From an uncultured Clostridia bacterium (GTDB lineage Bacteria > Bacillota > Clostridia > UBA1381), in assembly GCA_944391225.1 (NCBI GenBank), contig CALXSS010000015.1:1-37462 (forward strand): a DNA stretch of 37,462 nucleotides, written 5' to 3'. The notes below the pieces were generated by a model. That model was given only the letters and a program-made list of their open reading frames with translations, did no database searches and had not been told where the DNA came from. This document shows, piece after piece, positions 1-6,596 of this stretch. The position numbers and the translations under genes are program-made. Each line of letters opens with the position of its first letter. Positions within the stretch are counted from its first letter, which is position 1.

Positions 1-1
1 C

Positions 2-1060
2 GGCTTTGAATACCGATACGCGGATAAGGACGAGATCATCTTTGCCGCGGCAGGCTCCAAGGACAACGGCAGAACAGTCATAGCTGATATAGATCCCACC
101 TCCGAAGGACCGTTCATCTGCGGAGCGGGCGGGACCGGAATGTGGATAAACCGGACCGGCAATGAATGGGAGCAGTTTTCTGTATCAGGCGCGGCGAACG
201 CGTTCCCGATATGGTGGACGGGCGATCTGCTGCGCGAGCTTGGCGAGGGATACTATTCCTCAGCAGACGGCAAGACCGTATACAACGGCTACAAGGTGGT
301 AAAATACAACTATTCCACCGTAAAGTTTGACACGCTTATGAATATAAAGGGCGTCATCTCCGGCAGGCGGCCTCTGCTGCAATGCGACATCATAGGCGAC
401 TGGCGCGAGGAGCTGCTGCTCGCTGAGGAGGACGGCTCATGTATGAGGCTTTACACAACCAACGCTCCCACAGAATACAATATACCAACGCTTATGCACG
501 ATCCGAAATACAGGCTTGATATAGCAACTCAGCCGAGCGGATATTCACAGCCGCCCTGGCCGGGCTTCTACATAGGTCATAACGATTTCGAGCTTCCCGA
601 TAAGGGCAGCTTTGTATATAACAGTATTCCTGATCCAAAAATAACAGACGACTATGTCATAAGCGACGAAAAGGATCCTGTCACCTTTATGCTCGTGCTG
701 ACTATAGGACTGAGCCGCGCAGTTATAAACGGTAACAACACGATGATAGACACGCAGCCGGGAGTTGTTCCGTTTATCGACAACGATATAACGCTCGTTC
801 CGCTGCGCTTTATAAGCGAGACACTCGGATACACCGTCACCTATGACGAGGAAAACAAGGGCGTAACGCTTGTAAAGGACGATACGACCGTAAAGCTCAA
901 TATCGGCTCTGACGTCTACACCGTAAACGGCAAAGAGGATAAATTTGAAGCGCGCGTAAGGCTCATGTATGACAGGACATTTGTTCCGCTGCGCGCCCTG
1001 AGCGAGATAATAGGCATGGATGTGGAATGGGATAACGGCACTATAACTATTACGCAATAA
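2..1060 (+). CDS. Rhamnogalacturonan lyase (PL11-like), C-terminal part, with stalk domain; 5' end outside window
   Basis: The reading frame is open from the window edge, so the N-terminus is missing; the first internal Met is at 140. The middle part carries the closing block of PL11 rhamnogalacturonan lyases: CDIIGDWREELLLA, then LYTTNAPTEYNIPTLMHDP and GYSQPPWPGFYIG. The same block occurs in the two other PL11 enzymes in this window. PL11 enzymes cleave the rhamnose-galacturonate backbone of rhamnogalacturonan I by beta-elimination. The last ~120 residues match the copper amine oxidase N-terminal-like stalk domain (PF07833), with the paired repeats LVPLRFISETLGYTV and FVPLRALSEIIGMDVEW, common in clostridial surface proteins. 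The SGYSQPP variant of the usual NVGYNQPP suggests a divergent PL11 branch. It is probably secreted, but the signal peptide lies outside the window. Confidence 0.85.
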   Translation, partial: GFEYRYADKDEIIFAAAGSKDNGRTVIADIDPTSEGPFICGAGGTGMWINRTGNEWEQFSVSGAANAFPIWWTGDLLRELGEGYYSSADGKTVYNGYKVVKYNYSTVKFDTLMNIKGVISGRRPLLQCDIIGDWREELLLAEEDGSCMRLYTTNAPTEYNIPTLMHDPKYRLDIATQPSGYSQPPWPGFYIGHNDFELPDKGSFVYNSIPDPKITDDYVISDEKDPVTFMLVLTIGLSRAVINGNNTMIDTQPGVVPFIDNDITLVPLRFISETLGYTVTYDEENKGVTLVKDDTTVKLNIGSDVYTVNGKEDKFEARVRLMYDRTFVPLRALSEIIGMDVEWDNGTITITQ

Positions 1061-1131
1061 TACTATAAAACAGGCGGATAATATTCGCTCTGCTTTTGAC
1101 TCAAGCTTCATATAAAAAACCTATATAAACA

Positions 1132-1170
1132 GAGGCTGCTGCAAAAACTCATCGAGCTTGCAGCAGCCTC
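1132..1170 (+). repeat. GCTGCTGCAAA palindrome, copy A (terminator-like)
   Basis: GAGGCTGCTGCAA pairs perfectly with TTGCAGCAGCCTC over 13 bp around a 13-nt loop. It lies about 70 bp after the stop of the PL11 gene and is followed by TTGTGCTTT, a poor U-tract. It is one of five related palindromes in the window (also 3751, 17945, 18910 and 23221). It probably forms the 3' end of the upstream transcript. Confidence 0.7.
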
Positions 1171-1187
1171 TTGTGCTTTAGAAAAAC

Positions 1188-1350
1188 GGTTCATATTAAA
1201 ATGTTGGGGTTGTAGGAGTGAATAGCAGCCGCCAGTCATTAGCGCGGCTGGAGTGCGGGCAGATAATATCTGCCCCTACAAGAAATCGGAAAGCTATCAA
1301 TTGCCTGCATAACAGATATGCAAACCCCAATATTTATAACAGCGCAGAAC
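1188..1350 (+). mobile_element. MITE, family 1, copy 1 (degenerate right end)
   Basis: This is a non-coding element about 80-90 percent identical by eye to 25455-25613 and to the reverse complement of 31770-31928. The left end reads GGTTCATATTAAAATG then TTGGGG; the right end carries CCCCAATATTTAT. Inside is the palindrome GGGCAGATAATATCTGCCC. The right terminus ends GAACG instead of GAACC and no target duplication is visible, so this looks like the oldest copy. A 97-codon ORF overlapping it is an accident of the repeat. Confidence 0.75.
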
Positions 1351-1374
1351 GGGCGGAACTGCGGCGCATCACAG

Positions 1375-2154
1375 TTATTTCCTGTAAATGCCGCGCGCCC
1401 AGCCTATCTTTCCGCCCGAAAGCAGGTACTTTTTCATATTCCTTTGCAGCGTTGTGCCCTCAGGCAGCTCGCTGTACGGTATTTCCCTTGAGGAATACAC
1501 CCAGTCCATAAAACTTGGGCTGTCCTCATCCACCTCATAAACTGAAAACCGGCTCTGGAACTTTATTATATTGGAATCCTTATCAAGCAGCTCCCTGAGA
1601 GCCGGAACAAGCAGCCACGAGCTGCAAAACATCTCTGCTCCTGAATATTCAGGATAATACCTTTCTAAAAACGGATACACCGCCTCTATATCTCCGCTCG
1701 CAAGCTCCGCGTCTGACGGGATATGCAGGGATATTTTCTTCTTCTCCCCATCGTCTATAAGCTCATATTCATAATCGCCTATACGGAATTCCTCCATCGC
1801 TATCTGACGCGGTATCCAGTGCGCCCAGGTAAACGCGCTCGTTCCATGCACGCGCTTATGCTCGTTCAAAAACCGCGGTATGAATCCGGCTGTATCAAAG
1901 AATACCTTCTCAGAGATACCCTTTTCCATATATCCGTCATAAGTTCTCAAAAGACAATGCATGCATATGGACAGTATCCTGAATCCGCGCTCATCATCTC
2001 CGCAGTATTCCTGCAATTCATCTATCCCCTTGTCCCAGCTTTCACGGCTGTAGAGCTTTTCTATGCTGCCGCTTATTTTTTCATAATCGTTTTCAGCATC
2101 ATATTTAAGTACCGCCGCCTTTACATCGCTGTCAAGCCCCAGTCCGCTGCACAA
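1375..2154 (-). CDS. Acyltransferase domain protein (NAT_N / GNAT_C type)
   Basis: The protein has 259 residues from a TTG at 2154. It resembles the clostridial acyltransferase-domain family built from an N-terminal helical domain and a C-terminal GNAT-like domain. The C-terminal half shows LHIPSDAELASGDIEAVYPF, then CSSWLLVPALRELLDKDSNI and FQSRF, which are the family signatures. The substrate is unknown. The TTG start has AAAGG immediately adjacent and is poorly spaced. The frame stays open upstream, and GGGAG at 2178-2182 lies 8 nt before an ATA codon at 2169. Starting there adds IDIER before LCSGLGLDSDV, which fits the family N-terminus better. The true start may therefore be a rare ATA/ATT codon. 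The gene stands alone, convergent with the PL11 gene. Confidence 0.7.
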   Translation of the reverse strand: MCSGLGLDSDVKAAVLKYDAENDYEKISGSIEKLYSRESWDKGIDELQEYCGDDERGFRILSICMHCLLRTYDGYMEKGISEKVFFDTAGFIPRFLNEHKRVHGTSAFTWAHWIPRQIAMEEFRIGDYEYELIDDGEKKKISLHIPSDAELASGDIEAVYPFLERYYPEYSGAEMFCSSWLLVPALRELLDKDSNIIKFQSRFSVYEVDEDSPSFMDWVYSSREIPYSELPEGTTLQRNMKKYLLSGGKIGWARGIYRK

Positions 2155-2250
2155 CCTTTCAATATCTATTTTATCAGCTCCCTGCTGTATGTATTTATCT
2201 ATATAACTGACATTATACCATCAACGCACCGAGAACGCAACAGTTCAAGC

Positions 2251-2280
2251 AAAAAAAGACTGCCGAAATGATCGACAGTC
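2251..2280 (-). terminator. Rho-independent terminator after the 51-aa ORF
   Basis: On the minus strand GACTGTCGA and TCGGCAGTC form a 9-bp stem with one mismatch and a 5-nt loop, followed by seven T residues. It lies about 45 bp after the stop of the small ORF at 2325 and likely ends the transcript of the two genes 2325-3398. Confidence 0.75.
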
Positions 2281-2324
2281 CTGCGAGGAATTTTTATGGA
2301 AATTATAATGTGTTTTGCTTATGC

Positions 2325-2480
2325 TTAGAATTCCAGCAGCTCGTCTATAAGGGTTATATTCCCCTCAGCCGCTCCGCTTTCCCTGACAGCCTTATACGCT
2401 CCCGTATTGCTGCCTGTAACTATGTTTTCTTTCTCAAACCCGCGTATATCTATTACCGGCTTATTAAACATCTTCTTCAT
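2325..2480 (-). CDS. Small 51-aa protein, unknown function
   Basis: A 51-codon ORF begins 15 bp after the stop of the secreted 300-aa protein, with GGGGTGAT upstream of its ATG as a ribosome binding site. It ends just before a terminator. The product starts MKKMFNKPVIDIRGFEKENI and ends LIDELLEF. It is soluble, without a signal peptide or Cys. The MKK...KP.I....F..E.I.....S pattern is a general type seen in short clostridial ORFs near secreted proteins, but I do not recognise a named family. Its position and terminator make it the second gene of a two-gene operon. Confidence 0.55.
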   Translation of the reverse strand: MKKMFNKPVIDIRGFEKENIVTGSNTGAYKAVRESGAAEGNITLIDELLEF

Positions 2481-2495
2481 TCTCAAAATCACCCC

Positions 2496-3398
2496 TTATT
2501 CAAAATCAAACTGAACACTGCTTATGGTATTGTCTCCGATAGCATTACTTGTAAGCACAAGTCCGAAAACAGCCTTGCCTGTAAATGTGGTCATAGCAGC
2601 TTCCTTTTCCACAGTCACGCCCTCATCATTAGTGATCAGCCATTTAGCAGAGGTCATTGCTGTTTCGGGATCTCCCGCGGTGACCGTCCAGCCCATTGAA
2701 CCATCCTCATATGCTTCTCCGCCATTGAGCGCAGCTGCGTCAATCACAGTTTCATCCTCCGTCGGTGCTTCTATAACTGTAGGCGCTGTTATAGCCTCAG
2801 ATGTGTATTCCTTTTCATTATATGTATAGCTTACTGTGCTGCCTGCTGTAACATAGCCATCAGCTGCTACGCCATTAAGCGTCACCCCTTCGCCTGCCGT
2901 TACCTTGTAGGCTGTTGGCACCACTGAATATCCAAAATCAGCCACAGAGCCTTCCTGCATATCTCTTAATATCAACTCAAATTTTACTGTTGATTTGTCA
3001 GCAGAAGTAACTGTAATCTCGTGAGAATTTGTCTTGCTAACACCTGCACTCATTATACCATTCTGAAATATATTAGATGTTTCGATATTATTGTTATCAT
3101 AAAAATGATAATATTCACCATTAGCTGTTGCACTACCAGAAACATAAGCCAACCCTACATTAATGTTATATTTAGTATCAACCTCTAACGAATCAGATGT
3201 TATGTCTACCTGTATCCATCCTGTACCGTCAGTTGTGAATCTCCAAGCATTGTCGTATTCCTGCTCATTCACTTCCGATATTTCTTGATATTCGAAATTG
3301 TCACTATATTTACTTGTTAATGTAGCTGCCAAAGCAGTTGCCGAACTGCAAACAACAGCCGCAGAGACCATTGCTGCCGCTATTTTTTTAATATTCAT
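2496..3398 (-). CDS. Secreted protein of unknown function, 300 aa
   Basis: The start at 3398 is chosen because AGGAGGAG lies just upstream of the ATG and a classic signal peptide follows: MNIKKIAAAMVSAAVVCSS then ATALAA. A longer in-frame ORF exists, but its upstream part lies in the structured leader. The mature part is acidic and rich in Thr, Ser, Val and Asn, with alternating beta-type stretches. Around residues 180-215 is a segment (TAGEGVTLNGVAADGYVTAG) like an immunoglobulin-like or repeat beta domain, followed by a short linker near 225. No catalytic motif was seen. It is likely an exported cell-surface or extracellular protein. It precedes the 51-aa ORF and sits behind a highly structured leader. 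Confidence 0.75.
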   Translation of the reverse strand: MNIKKIAAAMVSAAVVCSSATALAATLTSKYSDNFEYQEISEVNEQEYDNAWRFTTDGTGWIQVDITSDSLEVDTKYNINVGLAYVSGSATANGEYYHFYDNNNIETSNIFQNGIMSAGVSKTNSHEITVTSADKSTVKFELILRDMQEGSVADFGYSVVPTAYKVTAGEGVTLNGVAADGYVTAGSTVSYTYNEKEYTSEAITAPTVIEAPTEDETVIDAAALNGGEAYEDGSMGWTVTAGDPETAMTSAKWLITNDEGVTVEKEAAMTTFTGKAVFGLVLTSNAIGDNTISSVQFDFE

Positions 3399-3572
3399 CT
3401 TTCTCCTCCTCTGCCGGAACGCTCCGGCTCTGCATTCATTTATTTTTACTCCGCCAGCCCTCATGTCCGGCAGAATGCTGTATTACCCGGGTTCAGCAAT
3501 GCGGTTACACATATGCCTGTCAGGACATACAGGCGCGCGCCTCACACCGTCTGTAACCTTGCTGAATACAGC
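3399..3572 (-). promoter_or_regulatory. Structured 5' leader, candidate cis-regulatory RNA
   Basis: Upstream of the secreted-protein gene, a long nested hairpin can form: GCTGTATT (3565-3572) with AATACAGC (3477-3484), CAGCAA with TTGCTG, GGTTACA (3552-3558) with TGTAACC (3503-3509), and GCCTGT with ACAGGC. Downstream, the plus-strand segment GCCGGA (3413-3418) can pair locally with TCCGGC (3423-3428). Alternatively, TCTGCCGGA (3410-3418) can pair with TCCGGCAGA (3466-3474). The two pairings are mutually exclusive and the second abuts the Shine-Dalgarno sequence. This is the layout of a translational riboswitch or thermosensor. I do not recognise a known riboswitch class; no ligand can be assigned. 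Confidence 0.5.
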
Positions 3573-3750
3573 TTACCATATTCTGTTTTATTTTTCAACA
3601 GCTTTAGATAAATACCGTAATCAGAGTTAAATATACCGAAATTTGAATTAAATCCATATATTATTTATGTATATAAACAAATAATTTGTACACATATCAC
3701 AAAAGCGATCGTTTGAGATCCTGTCCGTATAAGCCCGCATAATAAAAAAC

Positions 3751-3787
3751 GGAGCTGCTGCAAACTCGTTGAGTTTGCGTCAGCCCC
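3751..3787 (-). terminator. GCTGCTGCAAA palindrome, copy B, terminator of the nitroreductase gene
   Basis: The minus strand reads GGGGCTGACGCAAACTC, a short loop, then GAGTTTGCAGCAGCTCC and a GTTTTTTATT tract, directly after the nitroreductase stop. The hairpin has a small internal mismatch. It belongs to the same sequence family as the palindromes at 1132, 17945, 18910 and 23221. Confidence 0.8.
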
Positions 3788-3798
3788 AAAATAAAAGC

Positions 3799-4311
3799 TC
3801 ATACTCTGTATATATAGTTTTCCTTTCGCGGCTTTGCCGACATCTTTTCACCATAGCCGAGAACACAGTGACCTATACCCTCATAGTCGCCTGTTATTCC
3901 CCATTTTTTGAGCAGAGCTTTTCCCTCATCACTTTCAAATTCCTCCTTGGCGCGGTGTACCCAGCACGACTGTACTCCCACAGCCTCTGCAGCGTTCATA
4001 AGATTGCCCATAACAAGGGAGCCGTCATAGATGTATGTAGGCATGCTCTTGTCAGCAAGAACCACTATGACCGTTGACGCTCCATAAAACGGATCACTGT
4101 TGCTGCCCATTATAGAGGCATTCATCTTTGAAAGCTGCGAAATAGTTTCCTTATCCTGAATAGCCACCATTATAGGCGACTGTCTGCCCATACCCGTGGG
4201 CGCGTATGTACCGGCTTCAAGTATAGCCTTGAGCTTCTCCTCCTCTACCGCTCTGCCGTCAAAGCTCCTGCATGAGCGGCGTTCCTTTAATACGCTTAAC
4301 GCATCTGACAT
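3799..4311 (-). CDS. Nitroreductase family protein
   Basis: The 170-residue protein is typical of small FMN-dependent nitroreductases. The N-terminal ERRSCRSFDGRAVEEEKLKA and APTGMGRQSP blocks are the flavin-phosphate binding and dimer-interface signature. DGSLVMGNLMNAAEAVGVQS and the C-terminal GIGHCVLGYGE complete the fold. Such enzymes reduce nitro compounds, quinones or flavins with NAD(P)H, in the cytoplasm; the real substrate cannot be told. The start has AAGGAGGGG seven bases upstream. A 213-bp inverted-repeat element begins 28 bp upstream of the start codon, so the native promoter may be displaced. The transcript ends at the palindrome just downstream. Confidence 0.85.
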   Translation of the reverse strand: MSDALSVLKERRSCRSFDGRAVEEEKLKAILEAGTYAPTGMGRQSPIMVAIQDKETISQLSKMNASIMGSNSDPFYGASTVIVVLADKSMPTYIYDGSLVMGNLMNAAEAVGVQSCWVHRAKEEFESDEGKALLKKWGITGDYEGIGHCVLGYGEKMSAKPRKENYIYRV

Positions 4312-4338
4312 AAAAACCCCTCCTTGTATTATCTATTT

Positions 4339-4551
4339 TAGGCAATTGTAAAACTCCAAAAGAGTTTTGCAATTGCTGCCTATTTGATGGGAGCTCGAGG
4401 GTGTACCCTCGAATTTAATAAATTTCTGACGACATGTGCGTCAGAAATTTGGGTTAAAAAAGTTTCAACATACATATTTTATGTAATCGGATGGAACTTT
4501 TTTAACCTACTTTAGCCAGATCAATTGTGAAACGTAGTTTTACAATTGCTT
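4339..4551. mobile_element. 213-bp non-coding inverted-repeat element between 11-bp direct repeats
   Basis: The direct repeat ATTATCTATTT occurs at 4328-4338 and 4552-4562 and brackets the element exactly. The ends are inverted copies built on GCAATTGTAAAACT, each followed by its own subterminal hairpin (left arm 4341-4380, right arm 4522-4548). Between them lie further perfect or near-perfect palindromes: GAGGGTGTACCCTC, AAATTTCTGACG with CGTCAGAAATTT, and GGTTAAAAAAGTT with AACTTTTTTAACC. No ORF is present. It looks like a MITE or another non-autonomous hairpin-rich element. Confidence 0.6.
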
Positions 4552-4663
4552 ATTATCTATTTCATATATATTATACATCTTTTTTAGCCGCAAATCAATA
4601 TGTATTGTATATTTTTTCTGTCTTAAAACAATAGCTGTCTATCAAATTATCGTTAAAATCATG

Positions 4664-4692
4664 TTGACATTGCGCATATATCATTATATAAT
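4664..4692 (+). promoter_or_regulatory. Sigma-A promoter of the DUF3795 gene cluster
   Basis: A consensus TTGACA at 4664-4669 and a consensus TATAAT at 4687-4692 are separated by 17 bp. They lie about 54 bp before the start codon of the DUF3795 gene. This suggests strong constitutive transcription of the three-gene cluster. Confidence 0.8.
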
Positions 4693-4745
4693 GATTACAA
4701 CATGATGTGTTTAATACTTGATCTACTTGATAAATGGTGGTTAAT

Positions 4746-5111
4746 ATGAAAAATAGAAATAAGAATAACGGTGGAATAGCAACAAAAGATATGATCGGAT
4801 ACTGCGGACTGGATTGCGAAAAATGCGACGCATATATTGCAACTGTCAATAACGATCAAGCGCTGCGTGAGAAAACTGCGAAACTATGGGCGGAATTAAA
4901 TAACGCCCCTATTCTGCCTGAGCATATCAACTGTGAGGGTTGCCGTATGAACGGGGCAAAAACGGTATTTTGTGACAGCCTGTGCGAAATTCGGAAATGT
5001 GCGTTAAAAAAAGGTGTTTCTACCTGCGGCAACTGTCCGGAATTAGAAATTTGCTCTATAGTTGGTGCAATTCTCAAAAGCAATCCAAATGCTATGGGAA
5101 ATTTGAAATGA
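4746..5111 (+). CDS. DUF3795 domain protein
   Basis: The product is a cysteine-rich protein of about 121 residues. MIGYCGLDCEKCDAYIAT followed by INCEGCRMNGAKTVFC, CEIRKCALKKGVSTCGNC and ICSIV matches the DUF3795 family, whose conserved Cys pairs suggest metal or Fe-S binding; the function is unknown. I chose the ATG at 4746 because GGTGG lies five bases upstream; an in-frame ATG at 4734 has no clear binding site. The local DNA is more AT-rich than the neighbouring secreted-enzyme genes. It is the first gene of a three-gene set. Confidence 0.8.
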   Translation: MKNRNKNNGGIATKDMIGYCGLDCEKCDAYIATVNNDQALREKTAKLWAELNNAPILPEHINCEGCRMNGAKTVFCDSLCEIRKCALKKGVSTCGNCPELEICSIVGAILKSNPNAMGNLK

Positions 5112-5160
5112 TAAAACTTTAAGAGAAAGACGCAACAAATTTGTGTGGAGGTGATTTTAT

Positions 5161-5778
5161 TTGAATGAGTATATTATTAATTTAGAACGAGAATTATCTT
5201 TGTTTGAAAACGGCTTTAAAGCAGAAGAAAACAGGGCTTTAAATGATTACAAAAATCACGATAATGAATATATCAAAGAATTGGCACTTTCAGCATACGA
5301 ATCTGCGGTATATCAAGTAAGAATGTATGCTGTATTCCTTTTTGGATATCTTTCAGATGACGATGATATATTAGTCTTTATGAGAGATACAGTTTCAAAA
5401 GATGATAACTGGAGAGTTCAGGAAATATTAGCAAAATCATTTGATAAATTCTGTAAGAAAAAAGGATATGAAAACGCCCTGATAATAATTGATGAATGGT
5501 TGAAAAACAGTAACCCTAATACTCGAAGGGCGGTTACAGAGGGTCTTAGAGTTTGGACGAGCAGACCTTATTTCAAGGAAAACCCTATGGAAGCGATTGA
5601 AAGATTGGCTGATCTGAGAGAGGACTCCAGTGAATATGTTAGAAAGTCGGTAGGTAATGCTTTAAGAGATATAAGCAAAAAACACCCAGAACTGATTAAA
5701 AACGAACTGGATAGTTGGAAATTAGAAAGTCCAGGAATCAATCAAGTATATAAATCAGCAAATAAATCCATTAAATAG
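5161..5778 (+). CDS. HEAT-repeat protein of the AlkC/AlkD DNA alkylation repair type
   Basis: The 205-residue protein consists of amphipathic helical repeats. The segment RRAVTEGLRVW, followed ~30 residues later by EDSSEYVRKSVGNALRDISK, resembles the AlkC/AlkD DNA glycosylase superfamily, in which HEAT-like repeats wrap alkylated DNA and excise N3/N7-alkylpurines. Proof of catalysis is lacking: a general HEAT-repeat role is equally possible. Translation starts at a TTG, supported by GGAGGTGA six bases upstream. It follows the DUF3795 gene by 49 bp, and its AT-rich codon use is shared with both neighbours. Confidence 0.7.
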   Translation: MNEYIINLERELSLFENGFKAEENRALNDYKNHDNEYIKELALSAYESAVYQVRMYAVFLFGYLSDDDDILVFMRDTVSKDDNWRVQEILAKSFDKFCKKKGYENALIIIDEWLKNSNPNTRRAVTEGLRVWTSRPYFKENPMEAIERLADLREDSSEYVRKSVGNALRDISKKHPELIKNELDSWKLESPGINQVYKSANKSIK

Positions 5779-5804
5779 CAATTTCAGTTTGCGGAGGAGA
5801 TACA

Positions 5805-6230
5805 ATGTTCGAAAAAATACCATCTCAATCAACTATGACGGAGTTGATTGGACAATCCCTGTTTGAAGTTTGGCAGGAGTTGTGTTCGGCAATTGACGAA
5901 AAATATGATCTGGAAAAGCTATGGAACTCCGGCGGTAAAAATTGGACTTACGAGTATAAATACCGCAGAGGAGGTAAAACGCTTTGCTGCCTATACGCAA
6001 AAAGTAATTGTGTTGGGTTCATGATTATTTTCGGAAAAGATGAACGAACAAAATTTGAAAATATAAGAGCCACACTTTCCGACGCAGTTTGCATGCGATA
6101 TGATGAAGCGAAAACATATCGTGACGGAAAATGGGTAATGTTTGAACCTACCGATACTTCTGAATTTGATGATTATATTAAATTGTTAGCTATTAAAAGA
6201 AAGCCAAACAGGAAAATTAAATGCCTTTGA
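5805..6230 (+). CDS. DUF3788 family protein
   Basis: The 141-residue cytoplasmic protein matches the DUF3788 family, with WTYEYKYRRGGKTLCCLYAK, then MIIFGKDERTKFE, YDEAKTYRDGKWVMFEP and the terminal LLAIKRKPNRK. The function is unknown; the family often sits beside small stress or resistance genes in clostridia. The start has GGAGGAG seven bases upstream. It lies 26 bp after the HEAT-repeat gene in the same AT-rich cluster. Confidence 0.8.
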   Translation: MFEKIPSQSTMTELIGQSLFEVWQELCSAIDEKYDLEKLWNSGGKNWTYEYKYRRGGKTLCCLYAKSNCVGFMIIFGKDERTKFENIRATLSDAVCMRYDEAKTYRDGKWVMFEPTDTSEFDDYIKLLAIKRKPNRKIKCL

Positions 6231-6237
6231 GGAATAT

Positions 6238-6339
6238 ATGGTGCGTAAGCTTACGGAGAGAATTTTAAACGGAGCTGTTCCCAACAATCTAAATGTATTT
6301 TTTGACAGTGAGATCACGAATTTAAGCACACACATTTAG
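6238..6339 (+). CDS. Possible 33-aa ORF or gene remnant
   Basis: GAGGA overlaps the stop of the DUF3788 gene and precedes an ATG by four bases. The 33-codon product begins MVRKLTERILNGAVPNNLNV and ends in an ordinary stop. I recognise no family. It could be a translationally coupled peptide or the leftover N-terminus of a truncated gene, since a hydrolase fragment follows. Confidence 0.3.
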   Translation: MVRKLTERILNGAVPNNLNVFFDSEITNLSTHI

Positions 6340-6377
6340 TTTAACGTAATTTTATCAAACGATCAATATTTAAATTC

Positions 6378-6527
6378 CAAAAGGAGCAACAATGCGAATA
6401 TCCCTATGTAAAGGATTTTTCCGATAAATTCGGATGCGAATTAACAGAACAAAAAGGCGGAGAACACTGGTTCCACACAGAATCGGAGCTTGGATTTTTC
6501 AGGCTTTGGCTCAGGGAAAGACTTTGA
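6378..6527 (+). pseudogene. C-terminal fragment of an alpha/beta hydrolase
   Basis: This frame lacks a plausible start but encodes YVKDFSDKFGCELTEQKGGE, then HWFHTESELGFFRLWLRERL and a stop. It looks like the last strand-helix of small alpha/beta hydrolases, where the His of GGEHWFH would be the catalytic histidine. The nucleophile region is missing and a stop lies upstream at 6342. The fragment shares the AT-rich composition of the three genes before it, so it is probably the broken end of an acquired segment. Confidence 0.5.
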
Positions 6528-6537
6528 GCCGCCATTT

Positions 6538-6590
6538 CAATAAAGGGACGGATCATCTGACAAAACCAATGTCAGACGCTCCGTCCCTCT
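6538..6590 (-). terminator. Terminator after the GH28 gene
   Basis: AGGGACGGA (6544-6552) pairs with TCCGTCCCT (6580-6588), and an inner CTGAC/GTCAG stem closes the loop. On the minus strand it is followed by TTTATTG and lies just after the GH28 stop at 6597. It may also stop plus-strand transcription from the DUF3788 cluster. Confidence 0.75.
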
Positions 6591-6596
6591 ATTATA

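Noticed and set aside
1218..1511. 97-codon ORF with a peptide resembling the one at 25341-25607
   Set aside because: Both ORFs are translations of MITE copies and share peptide only because the DNA is repeated; no ribosome binding site and no protein family.
3573..3750. AT-rich stretch upstream of the structured leader
   Set aside because: It must hold the promoter of the secreted-protein gene, but no -35/-10 pair with good spacing was convincing.
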